Notes under the pieces: generated by a model
The model's database searches: none
The model's input: only the letters and a program-made list of their open reading frames with translations
Told to the model about the DNA's origin: nothing
NCBI GenBank assembly: GCA_963819645.1
Contig: CAWFWZ010000011.1
Coordinates: forward strand, 1 to 64,000
DNA length: 64,000 bases
Direction of reading: 5' to 3'
From: CAVVDY01 sp963819645
GTDB taxonomy: Bacteria; Acidobacteriota; Terriglobia; Terriglobales; Acidobacteriaceae
Made by a program: the position numbers and the translations under genes
Shown here: piece after piece, positions 27,525 to 39,469 of the stretch
How the letters are laid out: every line of letters starts with the position of its first letter
Numbering within the stretch: the stretch's first letter is position 1

Positions 27525-30125
27525 ATGGGGGACACGAGTTCGCAAGCTCCGCCCCTCAATCAAGTCGACATTGCTTCGACCATTGGACAAAAAGACTTAA
27601 CGTCATTGAGCCTGGCGGAACTTCGCTCACGTCTGCAAGCTCCGGCGACGGGGCTTAGCCAGACGGAGGCTAAGGGCCGGCTCGCGCAATATGGTTTCAA
27701 CGAACTGCCCGAAGAAAAAGTCAATCCCATCCTGAAATTCCTCTCTTATTTCTGGGGCCCCATCCCGTGGATGATCGAGGTGGCCGCAATTCTGTCCGCA
27801 GTGGTGCACCATTGGGAGGATTTCGGCATCATTCTGGCATTGCTGCTGATGAATGCCGGGGTGGGCTTCTGGGAAGAGTTTCAGGCGGGCAACGCCATCG
27901 CCGCTCTCAAGGCAACACTCGCGTTGCAGGCGCGGGTCAAGCGGGATGGAACATGGACTACGATCCCTGCGCGCGAGCTGGTGCCGGGCGATTTGATGCG
28001 CATTCGGATCGGCGACATCATTCCCGCGGATGCCCGTTTGCTGGAAGGCGACCCGATACAGGTAGATCAATCTGCTCTGACCGGAGAATCCTTGCCGGTC
28101 ACGCGCAATTCGGGCGAGGCCGTGTACTCCGGCTCGATTCTCAAGCAGGGAGAGATCGATGCCCTGGTCTACGCCACCGGCGCAGAATACTTATTTTGGC
28201 AAGACGGCGCACCTGGTGGAGACGGCGCACACCGTAAGCCACTTCCAAAAAGCCGTGCTGAAGATTGGCGACTACCTCATCGTCATTGCGGTCGCTCTGG
28301 TGACTCTGATTCTCGCTGTGGCTTTGTTCCGCGGCGACAGAATGATGACGACCTTGCAGTTCGCGCTGGTCTTGACGATCGCTGCGGTTCCCGTGGCCAT
28401 GCCCGCTGTGCTCTCGGTGACGATGGCGGTGGGCGCTCGAACTCTGGCGCGCAAGAAAGCCATCGTCACCCGCTTGGCGGCGATGGAAGAGCTGGCCGGG
28501 ATTGATGTTCTCTGTTCGGACAAAACCGGGCACGTTGACGCAGAACAAGCTGACACTGGGCGATCCGTTCTGCGTGAGTGGGGTTCGGCCCGAAGAAGTG
28601 GTCTTCGCCGCGTCGCTCGCTTCCCGGGCCGAAAACCAGGATCCCATCGACCTGGCTGTCCTGAGCGGTCTGAAAGATGCACATGCTCTGGACAGCTACC
28701 AGATCGTGCACTTCCAGCCTTTCGATTCAGTACACAAACGCACAGAGTCTACTGTCAAAGGACCGGAGAAAGTCTCAGTTTCGAGTCACAAAGGGCGCGC
28801 CCCAGGTGATTCTCGACATGGCGGCCGATGCCGAGGAGGTGCGAGGGGAAGTCGAGAAGGCAGTCAATGAGTTTGCGGCTCGGGGCTTTCGCTCCCTGGG
28901 TGTGGCTCGCACCGACGAGAAGGACCATTGGCGGTTTCTGGGTGTTCTGCCATTGTTCGATCCTCCACGGGAAGATTCGAAGAGCACGATCGCGACCGCT
29001 TTGCAAATGGGCGTGAAGGTGAAGATGGTCACTGGCGACCAGATCGCCATTGCCAAGGAAATGGCACGCCAGCTTGGCTTGGGCCAGAACATCGTGGACG
29101 CCTCCATTCTTGCGGAGAGCAAGCATTACGAGGCTGGCCAGCTAGCGCAAGCTATCGAGCAGGCCGACGGCTTTGCTCAGGTCTTTCCGGAACACAAGTT
29201 TCACATTGTCGGGGTTCTTCAGAAAGAAAAGCACATCGTAGGCATGACCGGCGACGGCGTAAACGACGCTCCGGCACTCAAACTGGCCGACGCCGGAATT
29301 GCGGTTTCCGGAGCTACCGATGCTGCGCGCGCCGCCGCCGACATTGCCCTGCTGAACCCCGGTCTGTCCGTGATCATCGATGCCATCAAAGAAAGCCGGA
29401 AGATGTTCCAGCGCATGAACAGCTATGCCATCTATCGCATCGCGGAGACGATCCGGGTGCTGCTGTTCATGACGCTGTCGATTCTCGTATTCAACTTCTA
29501 CCCGGTTACGGCGGTGATGATCGTCTTGCTGGCGATTCTCAATGATGGAGCGATTCTCTCCATTGCCTATGATCGGGTGCGGTACGCCAATCGCCCAGAG
29601 GCCTGGAATATGCCGGTGGTGCTCGGCATCGCCACGATCTTGGGCGTCGCCGGTGTCGTTGCTTCCTTTGGACTCTTCTATCTGGGGGAACGGGTCTTCC
29701 ATCTCAACCGTGAAGTGATCCAGTCGTTCATGTATCTCAAGCTGTCGGTCGCCGGTCATCTCACGATTTTCGTCACGCGAACGCGGCGGGCTTTCTGGTC
29801 AATTCGGCCGGCGCCGATTCTACTGGCGGCAGTGGTCGGAACTCAGCTGATCGCGACACTCATTGCCGTCTATGGGATTTTCATGGCCCCGATCGGGTGG
29901 GGTTGGGCACTCTTCGTTTGGGGATATGCTCTGGCCTGGTTCCTCGTGAACGATCGCATCAAGCTGGCAGCCTACCGGGTATTTGATCCTCAGGAAAGGG
30001 GCTTGCTCGGAAAGACCCAACATGTCGGCGAAACATCCGACCAGGGCTATTTCGTAAGGACGGAAGATGCGACTGTTGAAGCTGACGAGATCATTCGAGG
30101 TGCACCGTCGTATGCCGCAAATTAA
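27525..30125 (+). CDS. P-type (IIIA) proton-efflux ATPase, second copy, frameshifted
   Basis: About 870 codons. ATG at 27525 behind GGAGGAGG. Seen: LSQTEAKGRLAQYGFNELPE, FLSYFWGPIPWMIEVAAIL, GDIIPADARLL, DQSALTGES, CSDKTG then TLTQNKLTLG, KVKMVTGDQIAIAKEMARQL, GMTGDGVNDAPALKLAD and C-terminal helices. Breaks lie near 28190, 28532 and 28770. The second is an extra C within the DKTGTLT phosphorylation site itself. The C-terminus ends at APSYAAN without the DUF2934 tail of the other copy. It overlaps the universal stress gene by 14 bp, a stress operon. Role as for the first copy: proton export. The frame breaks either inactivate it or are consensus errors. Confidence 0.88.
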
Positions 30126-31018
30126 ATCTATTCTTTGCCCTGTCGATTTTTCGGAGTTTTCAGTCAACGCGTACGAGTACGCGCAGTCGCTAGCATGGCA
30201 CTACAAGGCGACGTTGTTCTTGCAGCACGTTTTGTACTCTCTGACAGCCCTTGGGGTTTTGGGACATTTATCCAGATTCTTATGAAAAGACGCTGTCAGG
30301 AACTCCGCGCCGACGTTGAGCAGCAGCTTCAGGAATTTGCGGATCGCCACACGCGGACCGAGATTCGGCCCCAATGCTTCGTGCAAGATGGCTCGGTGAC
30401 GGATCTGATCCTCTCTCTGGCTGAAGCGCAGGCAGTGAATCTGATCGTGATGGGAACTCACGGGTTGCGAGGAATTGATCGGCTGATGCTGGGATCCGTG
30501 ACAGAGAGGGTGCTGCGACGGGCGCGGTGCCCGGTCTTAGCGGTACGAAAGCCTGCACATCATGTCACAAGCTCCGTGCAGGATCCGGAGCCAGTCCACC
30601 TCAGAAAGATGCTTCTTTGTACGGATTTTTCAGACCATGCTCGTCACGCCTCGAAGTACGCGCTCTCGATGGCCAAGGAGTACGGCGCGGAACTTACGCT
30701 GCTGCACGTGCTGGAAGATACGCCGAGTTCGACAGACGTTCACAGCGCAACTGAGAAGGCGGTGAAACAGCTGGAAGAATCCATTACGCCCAAAAGCGCG
30801 AGGGGAGTGCATGCGTCAAGGTGATGGTACGGATCGGCAAGCCATACCAGGAGATCATTCAACTCGCCCTTGAGGCACAAACCGACCTGGTGATCATGGG
30901 AGTGCGTGGTCGCGGTGCGTTGGATACGGCACTCTTTGGTTCCACAACGTACCGAGTGATACAGCTCGGATCTTGTCCAGTGCTCGCAGTTCATATTCCA
31001 GTGGCTTCGCTTGATTAG
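30112..31018 (+). CDS. Tandem universal stress protein (two UspA domains), frameshifted
   Basis: MPQIKSILCPVDFSEFS starts the first UspA domain at 30112, inside the ATPase gene. It continues after a shift near 30260 with LIVMGTHGLRGIDRLMLGSV (the ATP-binding G-2x-G-9x-G pattern) and CPVLAVRKP. The second domain begins KMLLCTDFSDHARHASKYAL and, after a shift near 30820, ends LVIMGVRGRGALDTALFGST and CPVLAVHIP. The total, about 300 residues, is that of double UspA proteins. Cytosolic; binds ATP or cAMP in some relatives. It is co-transcribed with the proton ATPase. Confidence 0.85.
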
Positions 31019-31255
31019 GTCATCATGACCCAGAAACCGAATTCGGGAGAACAATAGCGGGCACCCCAGTCCTGGTGGCAAACATCAGGATTACTGCTAT
31101 TTCAGGCGAAGAACGATGCCGAGCTTCAGTTCAGGCGCCAAAACTCACCGAAGGTCTGTCGCTCAAAGAGGAACGCTTGCGGTACGTTAGAAAACATCGG
31201 CATGGTCGCGGAGCCGAGCCTGTCCTTCAAAACCGAAGATAGAAGAGATTCTGGT

Positions 31256-31828
31256 ATGCGTTTTTGGTTCTCTAAAGCTGCTGCGGCGGACCGAGGGCAC
31301 CCCCACATCATAAGCCTGAAACTGCGCGATACGAACCAGCTCTTCAATTCGATGGACCCTTCTCCGTTCATTGAAAAGGATCTGGACGACGACGCAGAAG
31401 AATTCATCGTCAGTTGGGCTCAGGAATTCTCTCCTAACGCTCCGATCAAATTGCGCATCCACTTGGATCAGTGGCCGGCCGAAGATCCCCAAGCAATGAT
31501 CAGGACGGCCGTCCACAACTATTTTGCGCACCGCGCCAAGATCACTGACTTGGAGTTCAAGCGCCTCCTGAGGCAGGGCCGCACCAGCCTTTTTATCGGG
31601 CTGCTGTTCTTGTCGGCATGTCTATTCCTCAGCAAGATGTTGTTAGGTCATGAGGCGGGCACTTGGGCTGCCGTCGTGCGGGAGAGCCTTACGATTGCCG
31701 GATGGGTCGCCATGTGGCGACCGATGCAGATCTATCTTTACGATTGGTGGCCTCTGCTACGACTGCGTCGGGTTTATACCAAGCTGAGCCACATGCCCGT
31801 GGAAGTCGTCCAAAAGGGCAAAAGTTGA
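31256..31828 (+). CDS. Conserved membrane protein with two predicted helices
   Basis: About 190 residues. The first 100 are soluble (HPHIISLKLRDTNQLFNSMD, FIEKDLDDDAEEFIVSWAQE). Two hydrophobic segments follow (SLFIGLLFLSACLFL and ESLTIAGWVAMW) and a cytosolic end with RMRPMQIYLYDWW-like aromatic sequence. An ATG at 31202 is open too; neither start has a strong ribosome site. Similar proteins lie beside Usp and stress genes in soil bacteria, with no known function. It is convergent with the next Usp gene. Confidence 0.6.
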   Translation: MRFWFSKAAAADRGHPHIISLKLRDTNQLFNSMDPSPFIEKDLDDDAEEFIVSWAQEFSPNAPIKLRIHLDQWPAEDPQAMIRTAVHNYFAHRAKITDLEFKRLLRQGRTSLFIGLLFLSACLFLSKMLLGHEAGTWAAVVRESLTIAGWVAMWRPMQIYLYDWWPLLRLRRVYTKLSHMPVEVVQKGKS

Positions 31829-31843
31829 GTAGCCGCCCGTCCG

Positions 31844-32278
31844 TCAGCCGCGCACTGAAGCGCGAACGATTTCTACGGAGCACGCGGCATGGCGAGCGAC
31901 GAATTCGGCCACACTGCCAAGCAAGAAACGCTCGATGCCGCTCCGCCCATGCGAACCGACGACGATCAGATCGGCGCCCCACTCTGCAGCGGAATCGATG
32001 ATTCTAGCTCTGATGTCACCTATCTGGACGGCGGTATCCACCTTGAATCCGGCGCTACGCAGCTCGTTCGCAATTCGCTCCACCAACTCACGGGCTGGCT
32101 CCTTCAGGTCGTCCAATTCAGGAGCGTAGCCTGGAGCCATTTGCGGGGGAGCTGGCACACTGGACTGCAATACATGCAAGACCCGAACCTCTATATGCTC
32201 AGGTCGAAACTGCGTGATAACAGCCTGTAGTACATCCCCCGAGAACTTCGAATCGTCAATTCCCATTAGGATTTTCAT
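31844..32278 (-). CDS. Universal stress protein, single domain
   Basis: 144 residues starting MKILMGIDDSKFS behind AGGAGG. LIVVGSHGRSGIERFLLGSV is the ATP-binding motif of UspA, and the protein ends SVEIVRASVRG. The frame is clean, unlike the double Usp nearby. Confidence 0.9.
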   Translation of the reverse strand: MKILMGIDDSKFSGDVLQAVITQFRPEHIEVRVLHVLQSSVPAPPQMAPGYAPELDDLKEPARELVERIANELRSAGFKVDTAVQIGDIRARIIDSAAEWGADLIVVGSHGRSGIERFLLGSVAEFVARHAACSVEIVRASVRG

Positions 32279-32329
32279 GACTCCTCCTGGAGAGTAGGGT
32301 CCGCCGACCGCAAGATCATGCAGCGATCC

Positions 32330-32704
32330 TTACGCCATCCTGCGGGCTTTCGTTCCCGTCTTGCGCGCGACTGTTGGCTTTCTCAGAGCTGTTCCAGCAG
32401 GTTTTGTCGGTTTGGCTGCGACAGATTTTCTCGCCTTTGCCACGGCACGCGTTCGCGCTTTGGCCATAGGTGGCTTTCTTGCTTTGCCCACGGCAGGCTT
32501 TCGCGTTTTAGCCACAGCGGGCTTTTTCGCTTTGACTACGACTTCAACCGGGGCCTGCAATTCCAGCTTGGGCGATTTCCGAGTGCGATGGTGGCCCTGG
32601 TGCAGAGACTGGATGCGGGCGGCTTCCTTGTCCGTCAGCAGCTGAGTGCCTTCACGGTTTCGGCGCTCGTCCTCGAGATATTCCGGAATCGTTTTCGTTG
32701 CCAT
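32330..32704 (-). CDS. Histone H1-like Lys/Ala/Pro-rich protein
   Basis: 124 residues from MATKTIPEYLEDERRNREG at 32704. The first 45 residues are ordinary. The rest repeats short KARKPxxAK units (AVAKTRKPAVGKARKPPMAK), giving a strongly basic tail like eukaryotic H1 C-termini. Such proteins probably bind DNA and compact the nucleoid in stressed cells (inference). A dyad ATTGTGACC-ACTC-GGTGACAAT lies 40 bp upstream of the start and may be its operator. Confidence 0.6.
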   Translation of the reverse strand: MATKTIPEYLEDERRNREGTQLLTDKEAARIQSLHQGHHRTRKSPKLELQAPVEVVVKAKKPAVAKTRKPAVGKARKPPMAKARTRAVAKARKSVAAKPTKPAGTALRKPTVARKTGTKARRMA

Positions 32705-32744
32705 GTACGCAGTGTTGCAGACCAGTGTTCGTCCAAGCTGTCCG

Positions 32745-32766
32745 ATTGTGACCACTCGGTGACAAT
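32745..32766. promoter_or_regulatory. Dyad upstream of the H1-like gene
   Basis: Arms ATTGTGACC and GGTGACAAT separated by ACTC; 8 of 9 arm bases pair. It shares GGTGACAATT with the palindrome at 26828. Confidence 0.4.
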
Positions 32767-32868
32767 TTCAAGCATCATGCCTGAGATTGGCTGCTCACTT
32801 CTGACCAGTATTGCGAACGAGGCTCGGCGACTCTATGAAAGGCACAAGGGGAGAGAGGTTAACGAATC

Positions 32869-33060
32869 ATGAAAACCGTCGGAAAGTCTGCAACGAACCC
32901 TGAATCTCGATTGAGCCAACAGATCGCAACACACGACGATGTTGCGGCCAATGAGGAGGAGGTTGAGGAGCAAATTGAGGAAGATAACGTGGAGAACGCG
33001 GCACGTGAAAATGGACCAGCCTCGATGGTCCCGATCTTGAGGAACAACGGAGAGATTTAA
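32869..33060 (+). CDS. Small acidic hypothetical protein
   Basis: 63 residues with an acidic centre (NEEEVEEQIEEDNVENAA). GGGGAGAGAGG lies 10-20 bases upstream. No family recognised; it sits in a stress-gene context and could equally be non-coding. Confidence 0.3.
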   Translation: MKTVGKSATNPESRLSQQIATHDDVAANEEEVEEQIEEDNVENAARENGPASMVPILRNNGEI

Positions 33061-33435
33061 CTGCCGTAGACGGGATTGCCTCAAGGGAAGAAATTGAAGA
33101 GCAAGCCGGCCTTCGTTGCGCCAGCTTTTTGTGATTCTTTTCCGCACCACTGCATATGCACGGCCGGCCATTACTTTGACTATGTCGTGCCCCCTTTCAC
33201 GCTTTTCGCCCAAATAGTGAGCAACACTGAGCAGATTAGTGCTTCTGCAAGTGCGATGCTGTCATAGGCACAAGAAGTGATGTACTCCAGCGCCGCGAGT
33301 GCCATTCGGGCTTATCCATCTTGATATAACGCGCCTAGTATGAGGTCGGCACTTCAACATCGGTGACGGAAGGCGTCGTTCTCTTGTTACTGCCTTCTAT
33401 AAAAACGGATTCAAGTGAGACAGGAGTCTGCAAAT
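33061..33435. other. groESL leader region
   Basis: No gene. It contains the dyad at 33218-33233. No CIRCE inverted repeat and no clear sigma-32-type promoter was seen, so chaperonin control here differs from the HrcA scheme. Confidence 0.5.
33218..33233 (+). promoter_or_regulatory. Crp/Fnr-type dyad, site 1
   Basis: TGAGCA-ACAC-TGAGCA followed by GATTAG, 218 bp before groES. The -10 match at the standard distance is weak. Confidence 0.45.
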
Positions 33436-33765
33436 ATGGCAACAAAATTTGTCCCACTGCACGATCGTGTTCTGATTCGACGGATCGAAGAAGCTGGCAC
33501 CACTCGGGGCGGAATCATCATCCCGGATTCTGCCAAAGACAAACCACAGGAAGGCGAAGTTGTCTCGGTTGGCAAGGGCAGGACCAATGACGAAGGCAAA
33601 CTCTTCCCGCTCGCACTCAAAGAAGGCGATCACATTCTATTTGGCAAGTACACGGGCACCGAAATCCAAATTGACGGCAGCGATTTCCTCATCATGAAAG
33701 AGGAAGACGTGCTTGGCGTGGTCACCGGCGCAGAGAAGAAAGAACCCGTGGGCCTCAGGAAGTAA
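33436..33765 (+). CDS. groES: Co-chaperonin GroES
   Basis: 109 residues, ATG at 33436 behind CAGGAG. The family core is clear: FVPLHDRVLIRRIE, GGIIIPDSAKDKPQEGEVV, VGKG, EGDHILFGKYTGTEIQIDG and DFLIMKEEDVLGVV. GroES caps the GroEL cavity. groEL follows after 117 bp. This is an accessory copy in a stress island rather than evidence of the main chromosomal operon. Confidence 0.95.
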   Translation: MATKFVPLHDRVLIRRIEEAGTTRGGIIIPDSAKDKPQEGEVVSVGKGRTNDEGKLFPLALKEGDHILFGKYTGTEIQIDGSDFLIMKEEDVLGVVTGAEKKEPVGLRK

Positions 33766-33882
33766 CGTCAGAGGGCCGATTCGCGCCTTTCACCACGGTC
33801 ACGCCGCGCGTGGCGGCAAAACGATGTTCGATCGATGATGTCCACTCAGGATGTCCAATCACAAGGTTAGGAGAACGCAGTC

Positions 33883-35547
33883 ATGGCAAAGCAAATTGAG
33901 CAGGGAGAAGGGTCGCGGCAGGCGATCCTCCGCGGCGTCAACGTTATGGCAGACGCTGTGAAGGTGACGCTCGGCCCCAAGGGCCGTAACGTGGTAATTG
34001 AGAAGAAGTTCGGCTCACCGCTCATCACCAAAGACGGCGTCACGGTAGCCAAAGAAATCGATCTGCAGGATCCCCTCGAGAACATTGGCGCACAGATGGT
34101 GCGGGAAGTCGCCTCCAAGACCAGCGACGTGGCCGGTGACGGAACCACCACGGCCACCGTTCTGGCCCAGGCCATTTTTCGGGAAGGCGTGAAGACGGTT
34201 GCTGCTGGAGCCAATCCCATGGCCCTGAAGCGTGGTATCGAGAGCGCCGTCACCGTCGTTTGCGGCCCCATAGATCCCAAAACCGGTGAGCGCACAAATG
34301 GGGAACTCGACAAGCTCTCAAAACCTGTAACCGGTGAGATGATCGCCCAGGTCGGCAGTATCTCCGCCAACAACGATGACACGATCGGCCACATCATCGC
34401 CGATGCAATGAAGAAGGTTGGCAAGGATGGCGTCATCACGGTCGAAGAGTCCAAAACGCTCGAGACCCAACTCGAAGTCGTGGAAGGCATGCAGTTCGAC
34501 CGCGGCTACCTTTCGCCGTATTTCGTTACCGATCCCGAGCGCATGGAAGTCGCCTTCGAAGATGCCTACATCCTGATCAATGAAAAGAAAATCAGTTCCA
34601 TGAAGGACATTCTTCCCTTGCTGGAACAGATATCCAAAAGCGGCATGCCCCTGCTGATCATTGCCGAGGACATTGAAGGCGAAGCTCTGGCGACCCTGGT
34701 GGTCAACAAGTTGCGAGGCAGCCTGAAGGTTGCTGCGGTGAAGGCACCTGGCTTCGGCGACCGCCGTAAGGCTATGTTGCAGGACATCGCAACGCTCACT
34801 GGTGGAAAAGCGATCACGGAGGACCTGGGAATCAAGCTGGAGAACGTACAACTCGACGATCTGGGACAAGCCAAGAAAGTTACGATCGATAAGGACAATA
34901 CGACCATCATCGAGGGCAAAGGCAAGCCTGGCGATGTTGAGAGCCGCGTGAAGGAGATTCGTGGCCAGATCGAAAAGACTACCAGTGACTACGATCGCGA
35001 GAAGTTGCAGGAGCGTTTAGCGAAACTGGTTGGCGGAGTCGCCATCATTAAGGTTGGGGCGGCCACCGAAACAGAAATGAAAGAAAAGAAAGCCCGCGTG
35101 GAAGATGCCATGCACGCGACTCGCGCAGCCGTCGAGGAAGGCATCGTGCCCGGCGGTGGCGTGGCTCTGGCCCGCTGCATTCCCGCCCTCGACAAGTTAA
35201 GACTTGAAGGCGATGAGCAAATCGGAGTGAACATCGTAAAGCGCGCTCTGCAGGAGCCGCTGCGCCAGATCGCTGAAAACGCTGGCGAAGAAGGCGCCAT
35301 TGTCCTCGGCCGGGTCAACGAATCGAAGGACAATAACTTCGGTTACAACGCGCTCACCGGCAAGTACGAAGATTTGGTCAAGGCGGGAGTCCTGGATCCT
35401 ACCAAGGTCGTGCGCACGGCCTTGACCAATGCCGGATCAATCGCGTCCCTGATGCTCACCACGGAAGCCCTGATTGCAGATCTTCCAGAAGACAAGTCTG
35501 CAACGGCGGCTTCCGGCGCCCGCGGTGGTATGGGCGACATGTATTAG
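33883..35547 (+). CDS. groEL: Chaperonin GroEL, variant copy
   Basis: 554 residues behind AGGAG. Folding chamber subunit: VTLGPKGRNVVIEKKFGSP, AGDGTTTATVLAQ, KAPGFGDRRKAMLQDIA and GGGVALAR are all present. Two oddities. A 12-residue insertion (about CGPIDPKTGERTNG) lies between the helix AVTVV and ELDKLSKPV in the intermediate domain. The C-terminus ends GARGGMGDMY rather than a long Gly-Gly-Met tail. The intact frame shows it is maintained. Probably a specialised or horizontally acquired paralogue. Confidence 0.95.
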   Translation: MAKQIEQGEGSRQAILRGVNVMADAVKVTLGPKGRNVVIEKKFGSPLITKDGVTVAKEIDLQDPLENIGAQMVREVASKTSDVAGDGTTTATVLAQAIFREGVKTVAAGANPMALKRGIESAVTVVCGPIDPKTGERTNGELDKLSKPVTGEMIAQVGSISANNDDTIGHIIADAMKKVGKDGVITVEESKTLETQLEVVEGMQFDRGYLSPYFVTDPERMEVAFEDAYILINEKKISSMKDILPLLEQISKSGMPLLIIAEDIEGEALATLVVNKLRGSLKVAAVKAPGFGDRRKAMLQDIATLTGGKAITEDLGIKLENVQLDDLGQAKKVTIDKDNTTIIEGKGKPGDVESRVKEIRGQIEKTTSDYDREKLQERLAKLVGGVAIIKVGAATETEMKEKKARVEDAMHATRAAVEEGIVPGGGVALARCIPALDKLRLEGDEQIGVNIVKRALQEPLRQIAENAGEEGAIVLGRVNESKDNNFGYNALTGKYEDLVKAGVLDPTKVVRTALTNAGSIASLMLTTEALIADLPEDKSATAASGARGGMGDMY

Positions 35548-35748
35548 GAGATCCGTGCTGACTATTCGCTTGTTGATGGCGATTTAAGCGCGGTACCTCT
35601 TCGGCGACGATGGTTTCTCGAACGTCTGAGCTAATAAGCCTGAGGGTTGACGACCGAAACCGTTCCGGAAAGGTAAAGATGTTCAATCTTAACCGTCATG
35701 CGGGAATTTGTATGACGGAAGTCTTAATAAGTGATGGAGGACGAGGTA

Positions 35749-37689
<1,941 letters not shown>

Positions 37690-37773
37690 AGCGACACTGG
37701 CTGGACGGATTCACGCCGTTCAGCCGGAGCTTTCTACTTTCGGGTGGTTGTTGCAGATTGGGCGCTCCGAGGA

Positions 37774-38841
37774 CTAGTGGACTGTCGCAGTGAATTCGTT
37801 AGTACGTAGGCGGCGAGAAGGATCGGAGTATTTCCACCGGATGGGGCGGGCGTTGGCTGAGTAGGCGTTGATGTAGCGGCGGAGTTTGCGGGCCAGATCG
37901 GGGACCGAAGTGAAGATGCCGCGGGCAATGACCTCGCGCTCGATTTTGGCGAACCAGAGTTCGACTTGGTTGAGCCAAGAAGAGTAGGTCGGGGTGAAGT
38001 GAAACTGTACGCGGGGATGCGATTGGAGGAAATCGCGAACCAGTCGGGTCTTATGGGCGGCGAGATTGTCGAGGATGATATGGATCTGCTGCCGAGGCGG
38101 GCACAAGGACACGACTTCTTCCAGGAAGGCGACGAAGTCGCGGCTGGTATGGCGGGCGGCGGTTTTTCCGTGCACCCGTCCGGTCTTGGTGTCGAGCGCC
38201 GCATACAGAGAAAGCGTGCCATGTCGGTAATACTCAAAGCCATGACGCTCGGCACGTCCCGGCGAGAGCGGCAGGACCGGGTCGAGTCGATCGAGAGCCT
38301 GAATCGCGGTTTTTTCGTCGATACAGAACACGGCTGCGTGCTGCGGCGGATTCAGGTACAGGCCGAGGATGTCGGCGGCTTTGCGTTCGAACTCGGGATC
38401 GTCGCTGGCCATGTAGCGCTGCAGACGGTGAGGTTTGAGACCAGCCTCCTTCCAGACCCGATGCACGGCATCTTTGCTGACGCCAAGAGCGACCGCCAAT
38501 TTGCGGCAACTCCAATGCGTAGAGCCATCGCCGGGTTTCTTGCGCGTGGCGGAAAGAATCCGGGCCCGCAAGCTAGCCGTCAGAACCGTAGCCTTCTGGC
38601 CGGGATGATAGGTGTCGAGCCCATCGATCCCGGACTGGAGGAACCGCTGTTTCCAGCGAATGATGGTAGGCGCACTGGTTTGCAGGCATCGTTTGATGGT
38701 GTTGAAGGAAGCGCCTTCGGCCAGCATCAGGATGAGCTTGGCGCGAAAGACATAACCGGCAGGCAAAGAACGCGATTGCGCAATGCTGCTGAGTTCGGCA
38801 TGTTGGTCACTGCTGAGGAAGACTCCGCTGTCTGTCGCCAT
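37774..38841 (-). CDS. IS630 family transposase
   Basis: 355 residues. N-terminal helix-turn-helix part (LSSDQHAELSSIAQSRSLPA, TIKRCLQTSAPTIIRWKQRF), then the DDE catalytic domain: CIDEKTAIQALDR (first Asp), HIILDNLAAHKT (second Asp), TYSSWLNQVELWFAKIER (Glu). The last residues (FTATVH) run into the left inverted repeat. The frame is intact. Confidence 0.92.
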   Translation of the reverse strand: MATDSGVFLSSDQHAELSSIAQSRSLPAGYVFRAKLILMLAEGASFNTIKRCLQTSAPTIIRWKQRFLQSGIDGLDTYHPGQKATVLTASLRARILSATRKKPGDGSTHWSCRKLAVALGVSKDAVHRVWKEAGLKPHRLQRYMASDDPEFERKAADILGLYLNPPQHAAVFCIDEKTAIQALDRLDPVLPLSPGRAERHGFEYYRHGTLSLYAALDTKTGRVHGKTAARHTSRDFVAFLEEVVSLCPPRQQIHIILDNLAAHKTRLVRDFLQSHPRVQFHFTPTYSSWLNQVELWFAKIEREVIARGIFTSVPDLARKLRRYINAYSANARPIRWKYSDPSRRLRTNEFTATVH

Positions 38842-38894
38842 ACCAACTTAGAAGCTTAACAGCTAGTGATGGTTACTTTGCGACAGTTCACTAG
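37774..38894. mobile_element. IS630-type insertion sequence
   Basis: Bounded by inverted ends CTAGTGGACTGTCGCA (37774 onward) and, on the other strand from 38894, CTAGTGAACTGTCGCA. CTAG on both sides is consistent with insertion at a TA dinucleotide. One transposase gene fills it. It is inserted 85 bp after dnaK and appears intact, so it is probably recent. Confidence 0.85.
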
Positions 38895-39020
38895 CATCCA
38901 GCACAGAGATTCCGAAAGCAGTGTGTACGACCAGCCGCGCTTCGCATAGTGCCTTTCGTCATCCTCCGCCAGGCTACTTTCGTACAAGCTCTCCAAAATG
39001 AAGGTGCGGGCAATTAGTGC

Positions 39021-39206
39021 CTAATTCCGCCTCGACGCCCTCCGAGGCAGGGCGGCACAAAACTCAGAATGTATTTGTTCTGCGACCCTCAAACAAGTGG
39101 CGTTGCTCACCCGAATGATTTTGGCGCAATATATACATGTGCTTTGGGTGTCAGACTGTCGTATGAAGTCTAGCTCAGGGGGTTTAGGCTGCTTGACTGC
39201 GAACAT
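39021..39206 (-). CDS. Small CxxC hypothetical protein
   Basis: 61 residues with CIYCAKII and a further Cys pair (TCLRVAEQIHSEFC), a possible zinc site. No good ribosome site was seen. It resembles small zinc-binding proteins elsewhere in the window in size and Cys spacing only. Confidence 0.35.
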   Translation of the reverse strand: MFAVKQPKPPELDFIRQSDTQSTCIYCAKIIRVSNATCLRVAEQIHSEFCAALPRRASRRN

Positions 39207-39469
39207 AGAGACCTCCGAGTCATCTGGCGCAGAGTAGCCGATCGTGGGGTATAGACTGTGCGGAAGAGACGATTAACTTGTCTGCGAGGACTAAGAAAGA
39301 ACCATGGCAGCTATTCGCTCTTTTCGCCATCAACGCAGATGTCAAAACACTATCCCATTATCTTTAGGCAGAACCGCTTAAAGCGGTCGAGGTCACCAAA
39401 GCGGAACCTGGAGCTAAGCTCCGCCTAAGATATTCACAGCTGAAGCCGGTAACGAAAAAGTGGCATCTC

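Noticed and set aside
31017..31029. GGTCAT-C-ATGACC palindrome after the Usp gene
   Set aside because: Short, no U-tract, single copy; neither a terminator nor a recognisable site.
32400..32600. Possible minisatellite or CRISPR in the repetitive stretch
   Set aside because: The repeats are codon-level Lys/Ala/Pro units of the H1-like gene with variable spacing; no direct repeats with spacers.
33061..33435. CIRCE element or sigma-32 promoter before groES
   Set aside because: No TTAGCACTC-N9-GAGTGCTAA and no well-spaced heat-shock promoter boxes were found.
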